From: Lyophyllum atratum
Lineage: Eukaryota; Basidiomycota; Agaricomycetes; Agaricales; Lyophyllaceae
Assembly (NCBI GenBank): GCA_014905825.1
Contig: JACGCN010000021.1
Span: 806,001 to 870,000, forward strand
Direction of reading: 5' to 3'
DNA: 64,000 bases
In this document: positions 9,575-24,500 of the stretch, piece by piece
Numbering within the stretch: the stretch's first letter is position 1
Layout: the number at the start of each line of letters is the position of its first letter
Program-made: the position numbers and the translations under genes
The notes under the pieces: model-generated
Told to the model about the DNA's origin: nothing
What the model saw: only the letters and a program-made list of their open reading frames with translations
The model's database searches: none

Positions 9575-12500
9575 CTACTCTTCTGATATACGTTCGAAGA
9601 ACTGCTTCAATGTACTCGCCAAAACATCTGGCAGCGCCTCGACATTCCTCAACACCACGTAATACTCGAATGGGAAGGAGTCCAGATATTTCTGCAGTTG
9701 CAGCTCCATACGACCATCCACAGTTTTGAATTCCGCCTTATCCATGGTTAAAATCGATCCTTGGTGCGAGCCTGACTGAGCTGTATTCGAACCCGAAACA
9801 TTGCCGGCTGTGGTATGGAGTGAGTCGATGATCAGGAACACGATCATCACTCTCTGTTCCTCCGCCTTCCTGAGAACAGTGCGAAGATGTTCGTGATCTT
9901 GACACATTCCATCAGAGATGATGAATTGCAGTTGCCATAGGTCGGCCGCAGTCGCGGAGCTCATGGAACGTCGCTCTCGAGCCTTCTCGAGGACCTTCAG
10001 GCTCGTCTCCACGAGCGAAAGAACATTGGTCGCCTTCTGGTTGAAACGGAACGCGCTCATGACCTTGATGCCAGACTGGTCCGTGAAGGGACCTTCATCA
10101 AAGCCGTGGAGGATGTCGATAGTTTCGCCGAACTTGGCAACGGCGATGTCGCCAGCCTCAAGTCGACCGAGGGCTTTGGAGACCAGAGCAAGGGTCTGAT
10201 AGGCCAAATGGATGGAGTGCGACTCAGCCATGGAACGTGAATCATCGATGGCGATCAACACCTGGTATTCCCGCTGACTCGGTCTGGTGCGGCGTAACCA
10301 TATTTTGTCTTTGGTGTAGTCGCTCGCAATGTAAGAGATGATCTTCTTCATGTTGAGACGCTTGCCGGTGCGATAGTCTCCCTTTAGTCGGGTTGCAAGG
10401 GTAGGTTCCAGAATGAGCCGCAGTTGTTCGCACAGAGCGTACGCGAGGTCGTGGGTGAGCGACTCGTACAGGCGCCATATTCTCTCCGCGGCGGCGTCCG
10501 GGAAGCCATGGGTTTGCCAGCTCCGTAGTTCCACCTCAACAGCTTCTCCTTCATCCTCCTCCATGTCCAAATCAGCCTTCCGCATCGAGGCTTCTGATGC
10601 GAGCGCGGCATCGATGACTGGGCGCGCGTTTTGTAAGATCGCGCCTTCGATATCGCCGTGTTCTTCGGAAGAAGTTGGCTCTCCTTGTGGCCCGCCATCC
10701 TGAGGCAGCTTCTGGTGCTCTTCGAGATCCAAAGGCAGGTCGATGTCCATAGGCGCTGCGTCACCGGTTTGTTCACCGCCGTCGACGAGCTTCAACTCAT
10801 TAAGCTTCGCGACCTGTTCTTCCCCAGCAGGGCCCAAAGCTTCCATGTCATGGTCTGCGTCGTCTGGTTGGAGATATTCGACCTGTGAGGGAGCATCGAC
10901 GTCACCCATCCTTTCTCGGGGCACGTCCTTTTGCTCTCCACTTATGATGTCGTCAAATCTCTGTCGTATCTCCTTCAACGCATCTCCAAGACTTCGCAAT
11001 GGATTTGTGGATGATTGGTTTTCGGGCTGGGATGGCATCTGACCCTCTTGAGCGCCTGAGGAGGCCGCGCCCGCAGCTTGCGATTCAGCGTTGGGAGCAT
11101 CTACGGAAGGTTGATTTGCTTCTGGCAAGCTTTGGCAGACATCAATAACGGAAGCAAACGAACATCAGATATCACGTACCCTTCCTTGTCTTTGGCCTGG
11201 CTATCTGAAGCAGTATCTTTCCCTGCTGCACCTTCAGAACTGCCCGCCTGCCCACTAGCTGCAGTTTCGCCCCGTTCCGGAGCTTGTTCCTCGGATGAAG
11301 CCATACCATCGCCCGTGGACACGTCGGGCCGAGCGACGGCTTCTTCACCTTGCACGTCGTCCTCGTCCTCCGGAGCTTTGTCGTCACCATCAGTTTCTTG
11401 AGGTTGACCGGGAACCTCTGGCTCCTGGTCTTGATCCATCGGCTCAGGTATTTCTTCGGGAAGCTGATCCTCCGCTCCCCACTGCTCCGTCGGCGCATCA
11501 CCTCTTTCTTGCTCAGACTCTGCCTCTTCCATCTTGTCGTCTACAGGCTCTTCATCATCCCCCTCCATGTCCTCCGGTATATCCTCTCCTCCCAATTCCA
11601 TTTCATCCCCACCCAAGTCCATGTTCTCCGGTAAATCCAAGGTGTTGGCGTCTGGAACGAAGTCTTCCATGGGAGCCCCGCTAGCGTCCGCGTTGTTTGC
11701 GTCTTCCTCCTCCTCTTCCCCAGGCTCCGGCATTGGCTCATCCTCCGCACCAGGTTCCTTCTCTTCAGCCGCTTCCTTATCTCTCTCAACCTTCTCCTTC
11801 GACTGAGTCGTATCCTTCCCCTCTTTCGCAACAACCTCGGACTCCCCAGACTTCTCCCCGGAACGATCCTTGTCCGTCCTGTCATCCTCCTTTCCATCCT
11901 CTGGCCCCTTTTCTTCCCCCCACAGCTTCTCGTCAACCGCCGATGGATCGGATGGATCGAGGTCGCCTAGTTTCTCCTCCGGTTCCACGTCGCTTTCGTT
12001 ATCTGACTCAGCTTCGTCTTGAGATCCTGTGTCCGGCACATCCTCCATGTCACCGCCGAAGTCCTCACTCATTTCTATTGCTTCCCCATCATCCTGCTCG
12101 TTCCTCGGCTCTTTTTCCTGCGCATCATCACCCTGAAGTCCTTCGACTTGGCTTTCGTCCTCGATCTCTTTGCTGACATTCTCCGTGCCCGAACCTTCAC
12201 CTAATCCTACCCCACCCGTCGCCTCCGAGGTATCGCCGCCGTCCTGGTTTTCGTCGACCTCGGGGGGTTGGCAGAACCCTTGCTTCGAGAGGGTGCTCAT
12301 CACAGAGCATAAGACAAAATCCAGTTTGAAGACGGCTTTCGTCCACTGGCTGTGCGTCGCCAACTGGTCCTTGACGAGCCCTAGATAAGCGCTGAGGAAA
12401 GGCAATATGCGCTGCAGATTCTGCTCTCTGCTGTCGGGGTGGGCAATCAGGTGGAGGAGCGCGTTGTCCAACCCAGAGGTGATCACATCAATGTTGAGGA

Positions 12501-15500
12501 GGTGAGTGAAGTCGCGAACCACTCGATAATCTTTGAGGATGAACTGTTCGTTGCTTTCTTCGTCGGCATCAGGGGTCGCTTCGGGACATTTCGACATCAA
12601 GGTTTGTACAGTAACGAGGAAAGTGTTGATGAGCGTGTCAATAGTTCCGTTACTTGTGGGAATGGTGGTTGGAGGCGGTCCAAGAGGAGGTATGTTTTGA
12701 GTGTTCAGCCACTCGTCGACGGGTCCGAACAGATACTTCAGTCTAGAGTGACGTTTTGCCCAGAGGCGCAGTTTGCTAGACAGATCAGAGAAATGCCCGA
12801 GGACCTCGACAAGGGTTTCGTGCTCATCTACATGAAAGCAATTGAGTAACGATCAGAGGTAGTCGGAAGAGAAAAAACGTACCTTTCAACAAAACTGGTG
12901 TGGAGGTGAGCTTCGTACGATCTGATACGGATACGAGACGATCTTGCAACTGGGATGTCAACTCGCGGACAGCGCTTAATTCCTGGATCAGCGAATCAGG
13001 TGCCATTGTCCTGGGTTGAAGAGAGTTGTAGGTATGTATGCCATCCAGAATTTCTTGCAGCGAGTTCGAGAGCCGGCAGAGGACATTCTTGACGGACTGC
13101 ACATGATCGACGAGGTTTGAAGCAGACACCAACGTCTCCGACTTGGAGCGTAGCATGTGTAAGCGCGTGCCTATATTCTCTAGTTTGTGTAATTTCTCCA
13201 GCACGATTGCCAGGCTGCAAACTTTGTCAAAACGTGGTGTAAGATAGAGGATCTGGACACTTACCGTGATCGCAAATCAATACCCATGTTAAACCCAGAT
13301 TCGAGCAGCATGATTCCTCTTTGGAGCTCACGGGTCGTTAGATCCGAGTGATGGGTTGATAATGAGGACCGTAGATCTGGGAGTAGACCACAGAGACGAG
13401 CAAAGTAGTCCTCGCCCTTCTGTGTTGACATGGCTGGGTCATCAATATCACGCATGGTCGGTTGCTCCCTGAGCCATCGTGCATCTGTAATACGGCGGAG
13501 CACATCGGGTTTGATGTTCGCTGCAAAGCCGGCCTGTTTCAGCTCTTTCAAGAGGTCACTCCATGCCTTCCTCTTCCGGACCAGAATCGCCTTTTGCTGC
13601 TTTCCTCGTTTTTCCGCGGGTACACTAGTGGGCACCGAAAGTGCCGCGAGCTCCTTCGCAGACACTATGATATCCACGGCGAGATTGTCCACGATGTGTG
13701 CAGATTTGGAATGTATGAAGGATCGGAGGCGAGTGGCGATGAAGGAATTGAACTTGGTGAAAGTCTGGGGCAATTTGAGTAGGTGATCAGACGATCCGAT
13801 GCCAAATTCGCCATTGGGAAGGGAATAGGAAGAGGAGGAAATCATAGCTACGGTCTCGAGACGTAGGTGTTTCGTCTCTGGGGCATCTGCTTGTTGAGGG
13901 TGTAGTCGCTCCGAGATGGGTTGTCTAAGAACGTCACGGAATTTCCGAATGATTTTGTAAAGTTGGTGATGGGTGCGCTGGGCACTAGCCTTGAGTGCCT
14001 GGACGTTTATATCCCTCCAGCTCGCCAGCTTGATGAATCCTCGGATCTCTTTCTCTAGGACCCCGCGCTGCTCCGATAAATGATTGGATATTTGAACAGA
14101 GAAGAGATCATAATAGCGTCTCGTCGAGTTCAAGATGCGGCGGACGCGATCCAGTGTGGACCGCTGATGATCTATTTTTCGGCTGCAGAGATGTTGGACG
14201 TAGATTTCGAAACTATAGAGGAGACGCATCCGCGCTTCGAATTCGCCGAGAGGGCTTTTCCGGATGAAGTCATCTAGAAGTGGGATCAAAGTCTCCAGAT
14301 ATCGGTCCAAGTCTTGCGAATCTTCGGCCGCCTCTCGTTCGCAAGCGTCCAAAGGACCGCGAATAGTCGCATCGTATAATCTAAACCACCACTCAGCAAC
14401 TCCTTCCGTGAATGCCTTGTGTTGGGATTCCAATAACACCTGCCAGCAGGACAGTTCCAGACGTCGCCATTCCACTATGAGCCCGATTAGACCCTGTTGA
14501 TATGCCTTGAGTGTATTCTGCCGATTCGCATAGATTTCCCAATCTTCTGTCTGCAACAAGAGTTGCTCGAGAGCAGAAAGTATTTTCGCAATAGGGCTAT
14601 GAAGGTCGAGCCCCAAGACGACGTCACAGCGACCTTTCAGATGTTGAAGCACCATCTGATCGGGCCACTCCTGTATGAGAGCCTCCAATCGACTTTTGAG
14701 AGTTGAGACGACAGTAGCCGCTTTCTTCACTTCGGCTACGTTTGGGTCTGCATAGAAATTATACGTGTTCCCTCCAATGATGGGCGCTTTCTCCAGTTTA
14801 GAAAGTCGATCGCGTAAAAGGTCGAATTGGAATGGAAGGCTTTCATTGTCCAGCGTGTCAGGAAGTGATGGCGATGCGGAGGATACCAAGGATGTCAGAA
14901 TGGACTTGCGGATATTGTTGAAGTTTGTAGTGTCAGTGGCGGGGCTTTCTGTTCCGAACATGGCATGGTGCAGCGAAGCCAGTTGAACGATTTCGGTTGG
15001 TGATACGAGAAGGGAAGTCTGGGATGGTTTCGCGGCAGGAGCATTGCTTTCGGGGTCTAAAGCACCCTCAAATGAAGGAAACAAGGCAAGGAACTCTTTT
15101 TCTTCCATCTCGGCTTCTCCAATATCTTCATGATCCAGGTTTTTGCGTCGATATAGTGATGAAGCCGCCATATCCGCTTCTTTCTCTTTTGCGCGGTCGA
15201 TGAGCCAAAGCCGAAGGGCCTGCCCGTAAGCCACTTCGACGACGTCCGTTCCAACGACTCCGAGCGACTTCTCCATTGCCATAGCAGATATCGTGAGGAG
15301 CAAGCGGCGGAATGGTGGCACTTCCGGTGGTACTGCCGTCCCAGCATCTGCACACACAGCAGCAGAGCTACGGACTGACGGAAATGCGATGAGTGCGGAT
15401 GCCACCTGCGATGTCGCGGAAGGAGTTGCGTGGAAGGCAGAGTGTGTAACTAACCGCAGACCCATGCGCACGTAATGTATAGCCAGCTGCAGCGGGGTGC

Positions 15501-18500
15501 CCAGATCCGCATATTCCACATAGACCGTGTTGAGCCGCTGACAGAATCCAGCTATTGATTGCTGCAGAACTTCTTCACGCGATTTTGCGCTCTCATGCCT
15601 CGATTCAAGCAGGCCAAGTAGCTCGTGGACCTTCGATAGAACGTGGACCTGGAACTGGGACACTTCCGACCAAAACATACGAAGCCGAGAAATGTCGTTT
15701 CGAAGAGGAAGAGATGGTGCATTTAAAAGATCTCTGGAGACGTTATCCAGATTGAGCTTGAGGTGGTCGATAAGTTCGTTATGGTCATTGCCAGTCGTGA
15801 GCTCTTCCTGCATTTGGTGCAGATTTAATTGTATCTGTAAAGAGTTCTCCTCCTCGCGCCATCGCTCCGTGGTGCAATTTTGGATTGCCACGGGGTCGAC
15901 TGGAGCATCAGGCACCACGAGATCCAGAACGAGGCTGCCCACGGCAATCCAACAAAATCCTAGATCCGCGATTGATCGTTCCCGAGTGCTTTCGACGCAC
16001 AAGCGTTGCAATGATGGGTTGAGGTGCTGTTTGACCGCCCGTTTGAAGGGCTCGTTGCTCGATTGCGTTAACAATGTCGAGAGCACAGTTGCCGCTGAAG
16101 CCAACTCCATCACTGATTGAGGTTGTAGTTGACAAATGGCGTCGTAGGTCTCGGCCGGGAAGGACGCTGAGAAACAGCTTGTGACCTGTAAACATAGAAT
16201 GAGACTGTCATCTTAGGGAGAGGGGCGGTCACTAACCAATTTGATAGACTGATGAAGAAGGCTCCCAAGTTCTTCTACGCGCGCAACCAGGTTCTCGGAT
16301 TGCAAGAAAACTAGACGTGAATGACGACGTATGTCCCTTTCGTAATCTTCAAAAGAAAGTAAAGGCTTCTGTGTCCAGTCACTATATAGATATTAGCCAC
16401 GGACGACTTTGTGAGAGGTAAAGGCTGTTACCAGGCTGAAACGGTTGCCAACAGTTGAGTTGGTCGAAGCAGCATAGATGGCCCGTTCAGCAGCTAAATT
16501 GGCGTTCAGATAAAATCCGAGGAGGGAGAAAGAAAAGCTTACCCCATTCGAAGACGGAATGTCCCAAAGTGAATTCAGCCATTGGATCTGCGTCTGGGCG
16601 ATGATGGGAACGGTGTCTACCAGAAGGTTAAAATCTCGAGATCAACAAAATAATTGTTGTTGACTTACTCTTCCCCGCCTGTAGGGTCCACAGAAGATGC
16701 TGGTATGATACCATCCGAAGCAAGCCGCCATGTCCACTACAGATTACTTCGATAATCTCCGAAAGCAAATTCGTTGATGCCTGAACGATGTGAGCGTGAT
16801 GTCGCTGACCACTTGCGAAGGTTCGTACCTCTATGTCGGGAAGCAGGCGGAAAGTCCCAAGCTCTGCGATAAGCAAAGATGGGTCGACCTTTCGTTCTTC
16901 CTGGTCATCATCTATGATTTGCTGGAGAAGATGCTGGAATATCATCTGTTGGTATCCAAATGCTTGAGTTCGAGATGGTACAACACCTACCGATTCAAGA
17001 TCTGCTTGAAGATTCAGCAGAGTTGAACTCATATGCTCAGAAAGGCTGATGGGCAAGGTCTGTAAGGCTATGAAGTTGAAGGCTTGTTGCCGAAGACCTA
17101 CTCAACTTATTAAGATACGTATCATGGGAAGAGTAAGCACTGAGAACGTACCTTGGACCTCTTTGCCAGGCAGGCGCGCAGTGCAATCTAGAACAACGTC
17201 TAGACGGCCTGATGATGTAATAAGCGGTCTGTCGAGAAAGAGTGATGACCAAATTTCAATCAGCCCCAGACCAGTAGAGAGAGAAATGGTATCTCTCAAT
17301 GCCCGAGCTTGGCGAGCTACAGCTGAGAAAGCGGCGGGGCTGTTTTCAACTGTATCGACGATCCATCGACAGGTAGCTTGAAGAGCCGAGAAATCGAAGG
17401 CGGTTGCAGTAATCCTGCGGAGGCGACGGCCATAACCCAGAAGCAACGACGAACGTCTGAGATCATCCTAACAAGGGATGAGCGAGTATATGACAATCAA
17501 CGAATGAATGACTCACCAATTTGGACGCTCTGCTATCACTGTCAACCGTGAAGGAGTCGAGTGTGCTATGACCCACAGCGTAGATGGCGGATAGTACGGA
17601 TGCGATATCTTTCAAGGCTCGGTTCTGTCTCTCATTCTTCTCGGCGCCTTTTACTGCGCCTGGGGTATTGGCTTGATCTTCCTCGTCCAAGAATAATGCT
17701 ACGGCGAGATCCAATGCTTGCAGAACGATGCGATGTGCGGAGGGAATATTCGATTCAAGTTTCTTATCGACGCATGGCAGGGCAGTTAGGTAAAAATCCA
17801 TGGGCTATATTCATGTGTAAAAGGTATACATGTGGATGGGACAGCACATTAAGATTAACATAAGGTCCTCGGCAAAAGAAAAGTCAGCTGACCTGAGTAA
17901 GCACAAGGTCTGAAGGTAACGCCAATGACAGAGAATATGCTTCGCGTAGACGTACGAGAACTCCAGCGACGCAGCGATCGGGGAGTATGCTGAGAAGGCT
18001 TTGTACGCGGTTGAGACTTGCTGTTTTGGAGTTCTGGGGCAGGCTTTCCAGCAGGCGGTTGAAGGGTGGAAGATGAGCAGGTGCCGCAGTGCGAGCGATG
18101 AAAAAGAGGTGGGCATCTGTCAAGTCAGAGGACCTTAAGGAAGAAACCATAATCATCGGCGCTTGGTCGACCAAACTCGAGAGGCCAGAATCTTGATCCA
18201 GAGATCGTCCTGAAGTCGATAATGACGATGGAGCTGTTGCATCTTCTCTGTGTAAACCTCTGCGCGCGCCTTCGAAAGCTAGGCTCCGTGTCTTCGGGTC
18301 GCTGAGCATCGAAGATGACAATGGCAATCGTTGGTAGTCAGAGAGAATCATCGGGTCGTCAGCAGTAGGTATCGAAATGAGAGATATTTCGATTCCTCTA
18401 TTGCGCATGGCCCGGGATAGTTCACCGTACTGGGGATCGACTGTCATGAACAGGCGGAAATTGGGGTGCGGTTTCAGCACTTCCACGCTGCCGTCAACAT

Positions 18501-21500
18501 AACCGCGTTCGCTGAGAGTCAGGACACCATCTTGCTCGCAGAGAGAATTGAGACGATCAAGAACAGATGGATTACAAAGGTTGGCACTGTCCATGAGTAG
18601 CCAGTGTCCATGTTTCATTGCTTGAACTAGTGGACCGTCGACCCATTCGAAACGACCAACGGCGTCAGGAGTGGCAAGAAGGCTGTCAATCTTACCCTGT
18701 AGTGTCAACGTGTTATTGAGGAGCCGGATCTCCGCGAGACTTTCGGAAGCCATCTGAAGTAAAGCGTGCAGGGGAGTCGGCGCTTCCCTAGCCTTCCGCA
18801 ACCTGTGCACTTGATTTTGATGGATTTTTGAGCCCGTAGTTGACCGAAATTGGTCGTCCAAGAGGGATAGCACATCGTCTACCAAAGCTAGAGCGTGTCC
18901 GTTTAGGTCTACCTGTTCAAAACTGCCTAGAATATCCATGGCGTCCGTAGCACTGTTGATGGAAATTTCTTGAAGTGTGTTGCCCGTGAAATGCGCCAGG
19001 ACCCGCACTACCTCAGTCTTTCCGCTGTTCCTTTGACCTGTTAGGATGGCGAGCCAAGATTGGGAGACGCAATGTCCGATGGATTCCAGTACTGGTAGCT
19101 GCATCTTCAGGACGCGCCCCGCCGGCGACAGAGGGGCCATGTTTCTGCGCTGGGTAAGGAAGTGGCCCACTTGCATGTAGCGAGGAGATATCGTTAGATG
19201 AGGGGAATCTCCGGATGGTTTTGTGGTAGTCGAAAACACTCCATCGAACAACAAACGAGCTTGGTTGCGATCCTCTTCGGTCCGGAAGCGATGGAGGTAG
19301 ATAGTGCGAAGATGTTCAGAGGGATGGAGGGGTGAAGTGGGAGCACGAAGGAGGGTACCCCAGCGAATCACATCGCGCAGGTTGAATTCCCACGGGCTTC
19401 CCTCTCTGGCGAATCTACGCTGCATGCCGACTGCCAACTGAAGCTGCATGTTGTACGAAATCATGTCTCGAATCACGGTCACGTCGAGGTCGGGGAATAT
19501 GTGCTGACAGACCATGAGGAGGTCACTGGGCGATAACTCCTCTACATAGACCTTGGTAAACCGATTGACGAAGGACTTTGGGAGTCCTTTGCGTCCGCCG
19601 CCCTGATTGAGAGGATTCTGGGCCGCGAAGATCCGGAAAGAGGGATGCTTAATGAAAGAACGGCCAAGTTCGGGTATATAAACTGTTCCTCGATGATCAA
19701 GGATTGCGTTGAGTCCCTCAAGAACAGCCTGGGGTGCAAGATTCATCTCGTCGAGAAGAACCCAATGGCCATCCTGCAACGCCTTCAAGAATTCCGCGTC
19801 TTTCCAAGCAAACTCCCCCGGACCTCCACCTTCTACGGGGAGGTCGGACCCGAACAAATCAATGAGATCCGTCTGATCTGAAAGATTGATTCGACATAAT
19901 TCATGTCCAGATATGTTGGCAAGCGCTGTGACGAGACTCGTTTTCCCAACGCCTGGACTGCCTTCGAGAAGGATTGGTTTCGAGACTTGGCAAGCTCTGA
20001 CAACACGCATGGCATTGTCTTGGGTGGTCGGAGCCTGAAGATTGAAGACATGGGCAGCCGTTCCTTTAGGTCCCTTAGGGATCGAGAACGACCCGAATTG
20101 AATAGACGCAGATGGGTCGTAGGAGGGGATGACCGCGAACAGGGTATCTCGATCAACGAGAGGAATAATATCCATCAGCCTCGACATTGCATCGTCTTTG
20201 AGTTGCTGGAGGCCCTCTCTGCTGTAGCCCGATAGTTGTGGGAGCGAACCAAGGCCGTCAAGGAACGTCATGTGAGCGGCATGGTGCTAAAGATGGTCTG
20301 GTAAGTATGCATTTGAAGAGAAATAAGTGCAATACGCACGAATAGCTCATCTGCGGGTATACCGTCCGGACTCTCGGTTCGATATGCAGAGTTAGTGAAA
20401 ATTACCCAAGCCTGTAAGAAAGGGAAGTCAAGCCAGTCAGTCACGACGCGCGGCAAGGAAATTCCCAAAGTTTAAACGCACCAGAATATCTCGTAAGCTC
20501 AACAAAGAGCGATCGCCAACACGAGAGCAGAGCCACTCCACAAAATCGAGCAGAGGCACAGTATACTGCTTCAGAGCCTCATGCTTCCAGAGATTCCCCA
20601 CAATCAACTCCAAATCGTATCGATCCTCAACACGCGGAACCCAGATTTCCGTGAACCGATTGCGTAAAGCAGGCGAAAGCTCCTTCTTCCCGTAATCACC
20701 ACCGGGATTCATGGTGGCAATGAGTTTGAAGTGGTCGTGGGCCCTGATGGCAGGGTGCACGAACTCATCTCCGCCTCCCTTTTCGGCAAGTACGATCGTC
20801 CTGCCCGGCTCGAGAACGCTATTAAGGCGCTCCAACACGGAGTCATCCGCGAGCGAGATTTCGTCGAGGAGGAAGACGTCTCCGTTGCGCATGGCCTCGA
20901 CAAGGGGTCCGTCATGCCATTCAAAGATGGACTGAAGCTGCAGTAGCTTGGTCTGGACGACTTGGATGCGAGATTGGTATTCCGAAGACAAGGAGGCGGT
21001 CTTGAAAACCCTGTTCAAGGCGGTGGCGAGACCATCGAATGACTTAGGAATGTCGGGGATTCCAAGATCGTGCAAGACCCAACGTTTCCCTGAAAACCTC
21101 AGCTTCCCTCGTGCTGCGATTGCGAAGCGGTCGAAGGCCACCAATGAGATCAGCAGTCTCCGTATTTTGATGACAATTCAGCCCGTGAAGGCGCTGAGAA
21201 GTGCTATCCGCAAAAACCTGGCACACCGATGTCTTACCAGCTCCGGTCTCTCCAACAAGCAGAACAGGCTCATTGAATCGGAGAGCCCTAGAAACCAGCG
21301 TGAAGAGCCGCTGCATCGCATTGGTCCAGATGACATCGGAGGACGTGGGCAGAGGGCAACCAAGGAACGACGCAACATCAACATCAGGTCTGTGGATGTT
21401 GTACATGACACCCTCATCGATCTTCACATTCATGATGGATTCGATCACCTCCTTCACCACCACTTTATCATCCTCGCGCCGAGCACGTTCCGCCAACAGC

Positions 21501-24500
21501 ATGTATCCATTCTCCGCCAGTTCCTGATACCCAACTGCATCCCTGCCTGCCCACCGGAAGAGGTCACGGAGCGTAGCGAATCCCTGTTTACTCTCAAACA
21601 CCCGACTGGATTGACGCCGCTTCTGGAGTTCGTGGAAGACGCTAACGATGCGTTTCCCGTAGGACGGAGCGATTTGGCATCGCTGGCAAAGGATAGTTTC
21701 CAGCTCGATCTGGGGCACGTCTTCGAAATGGACTTCTAGGAAACGGTTGCGGAATGCTCGCGACAGGACCTTCCGCCCTGCATACAGCCCAGGAGGATTT
21801 TGCGTGGCGAAGAGCATGAAATGAGGATGGGGCTTGACGACCTCCTGAGTTTCAGGGATGACGAGCTCGCGATTGTCATCGAGCAGCCGATTGAGAGCTT
21901 CCAGAACGTCCGTTGGGGCCAAGTTGAGCTCATCGAGCACGATCCAGTCGCCATTACGAAGGGCACGAACTAGCAGCCCATCCCTGAATACAAGCTTCCC
22001 AGTCTGGGGATCTGAGACATAAGAGCCGATATATTCTTGGATATCGGTGTGCTCGTGGTTGTTGATGCGGATGAACTGATGTCCAGTACGTTTGGCAAGG
22101 TACTCGACTGAACTGGTCTTTCCGCTCGAGGTCGGGCCTTCGATCAAGATAGGGAATCTCCGAGTGAGTATTATCCTCGCCAGATCAATGAGTTTGGTTT
22201 CCACCGACGGCGTCATGATGTACTCGTCTACTGGGTCTTCCAACAAAGGTCCTCTCTCGAGATAAAAGGGGCCGAATTTGATGAACTCCTCCGCAGAGCG
22301 GGAGTGGGGGACTTGCGGCTCCTTGGTCAACATGGATCGTGGATTTTTCACACCAGCCAGGAGATGCTTCTGAGCCAGGGTCGTAACGAGCTCTGCACTT
22401 GGCGCATCAAGGACCATCGTGAAGGCCATCAAACATCCCTCCCAGATCGCTCGTCGAAGACCAAACATGCTCGCTGTGTCGGATGCGAAGGTGAGGGCAC
22501 GGGCAAGTGTGCGCATGCTGTAGTGCGGCCGGTGGTTGGAGCCGTCTGCAATCTGACGCTTCTCAGCGAGGTCTTTGACAGCAGCGTAGAACTCTGCAAC
22601 GTTCATGATGGCCCCTTTGTCACCCACAGCGTTGGCGCCTATGTACTGGCTGACGATGCTGAGCAGAGTATCTTTGTCCGCATCTGGCGGAGGAACATCG
22701 ATCTCGGTGAACCGTGAACGAATATTGGGAGGAAGATCTTTCTTCCCAACGTCTGTCGCTGGATTCATGCAAGCAAAGAGACGAAAGTCGGGATGCCGAG
22801 GAATAGGTTCGAGGGAGCCTTGTTCGGTGAGAGTGATCGATGCAGTCGGACCGTGGAGTAAGCCAGATATGCATTCGAGCGTCTCTGGACTCGCAAGGTT
22901 GATTTCGTCGAGAAGGACCCTGAATAATTGTTGAGCATGTTGACTTTGAGGCAATAAGGTTCGAAATACTCACCAGTCACCAGACCTCAACGCCTTTACC
23001 AGCGGACCCTCAACGAAGCCAAACGCAAACTTCCCTTTGCCCAGTACATGCTGAACCTCGAACTCCTCGACATCACGGACGAATGTGGCCCAACTCCCAG
23101 CCGACACATTAAGCCCAGCGTCTTCAACCTTCCTTCTTTTCCTTGGCGCCTCCTTTTCCATATCCTCCCTGTAAAACACAATCAATATCGTCTCCATCAC
23201 CGAAAAAAAACGGTACGCACCTCTGATCCACAACTCCCTTAGCCTGTATCCTTTCCCTTGCCAACCGACTACTTTCCTTCCACAACCCCACCACCCTCTT
23301 CCACTTCCCCTCCCCAACTGCCTTCCTAACCTCCACCTCAAACTTCTCATTCTTCCTCCGACTAAACGTCCCCCCAAACAGATCCAAAAACCTCTGCTGC
23401 AGCGCCGCCCCCGGCACCCTCGCGTCCACCGGCTTAAACCCACCCAACAAATCCGACGACTCCGTTTGGTGCGACAAATTCAACGAAATCAAGGGCCGCC
23501 TCAGCACCCCCGCCAAGTGCGTCACGACACTAGTCTTCCCCGTTCCCGTCTCACCGGTAAGAAGAACCGGCTCCGCCAGCGCCACAGCCGTCGCGATCCG
23601 TGAAAGCAACAACACCGCCGGCCTATGCATCGCGAAAGGCCTCAACACAGGCTGCTTAATCCCCATCTTCGTCTGCCGGGCCGGAAGATGTGTGCGCCCT
23701 ATACGTGCAGCGGTGACCGTGCCATTGACGTCCTTCTCCAAATCAAAGTGGGGCGTGCGACCGGAGAGCACCCAGGCGCGACGGTCGGGGTCGAGGCCGA
23801 GGTGGTCTGCGATGACGTGCGCGATGGCGTCGAAGTGGGCGCGGGCGCTGGCGGTGAGGGTGCCGGCACCGAAGAAGACGTCGCGGGCTTCGAGGTACAT
23901 GTCTTCGCGGAGAGTGGGGTTGGGGAAGATGGAGGAGAGGGGGATACCGGTGTCCATGTCCATGTCCATGGGTTGGCGGGAGGACGGGAGGAGCCTCTGG
24001 ACGCGGATGCAGAATTTTTCGAGCTCGCGGAGACCGATGTCGCGCGTTGATGCAGCGGAGCCGAGAGCTTTGACAGAGTCCCAGAGACGGATGAGAGCAA
24101 GCGTCGCACTGCCCGCCAATCGAGGGAAACGCGAGTCCAGGATGGTACGTAACTCCTCTGGTGTCGGAGAAGATATGACCACCTCGTGGAATTTGTGTGC
24201 TCCAAAGAACACAGGGGCTGTGAAAGTCCCATTCCTCGACGGTAAGATTGACCTCGTTGCGAACAGCGCAAAGCTATCGGCAGCAACAACACGTCCGCGA
24301 CTTGGAACCCGAAGGGATGCACGGCCGCCGATCCATTTACCCAGCTTGAGAGACTCGACGAGGGGCTTAATCACGCCGAGGACTTCGTTGCTTCCTCGGT
24401 CTACGTCCTCGAAGACAACCCACTTGCCTTCCCGCATGGCTCTGACAAGAACACCTTCTCTCCACTCAAACGTTCCTGGCTGTGTTGGTGAAGACACATA

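Noticed and set aside
11295..12204. Several plus-strand open frames opposite midasin
   Set aside because: They are the complement of the Asp/Glu-rich coding stretch; codons for acidic residues read as Ser/Pro/Leu on the other strand and stay open by composition.
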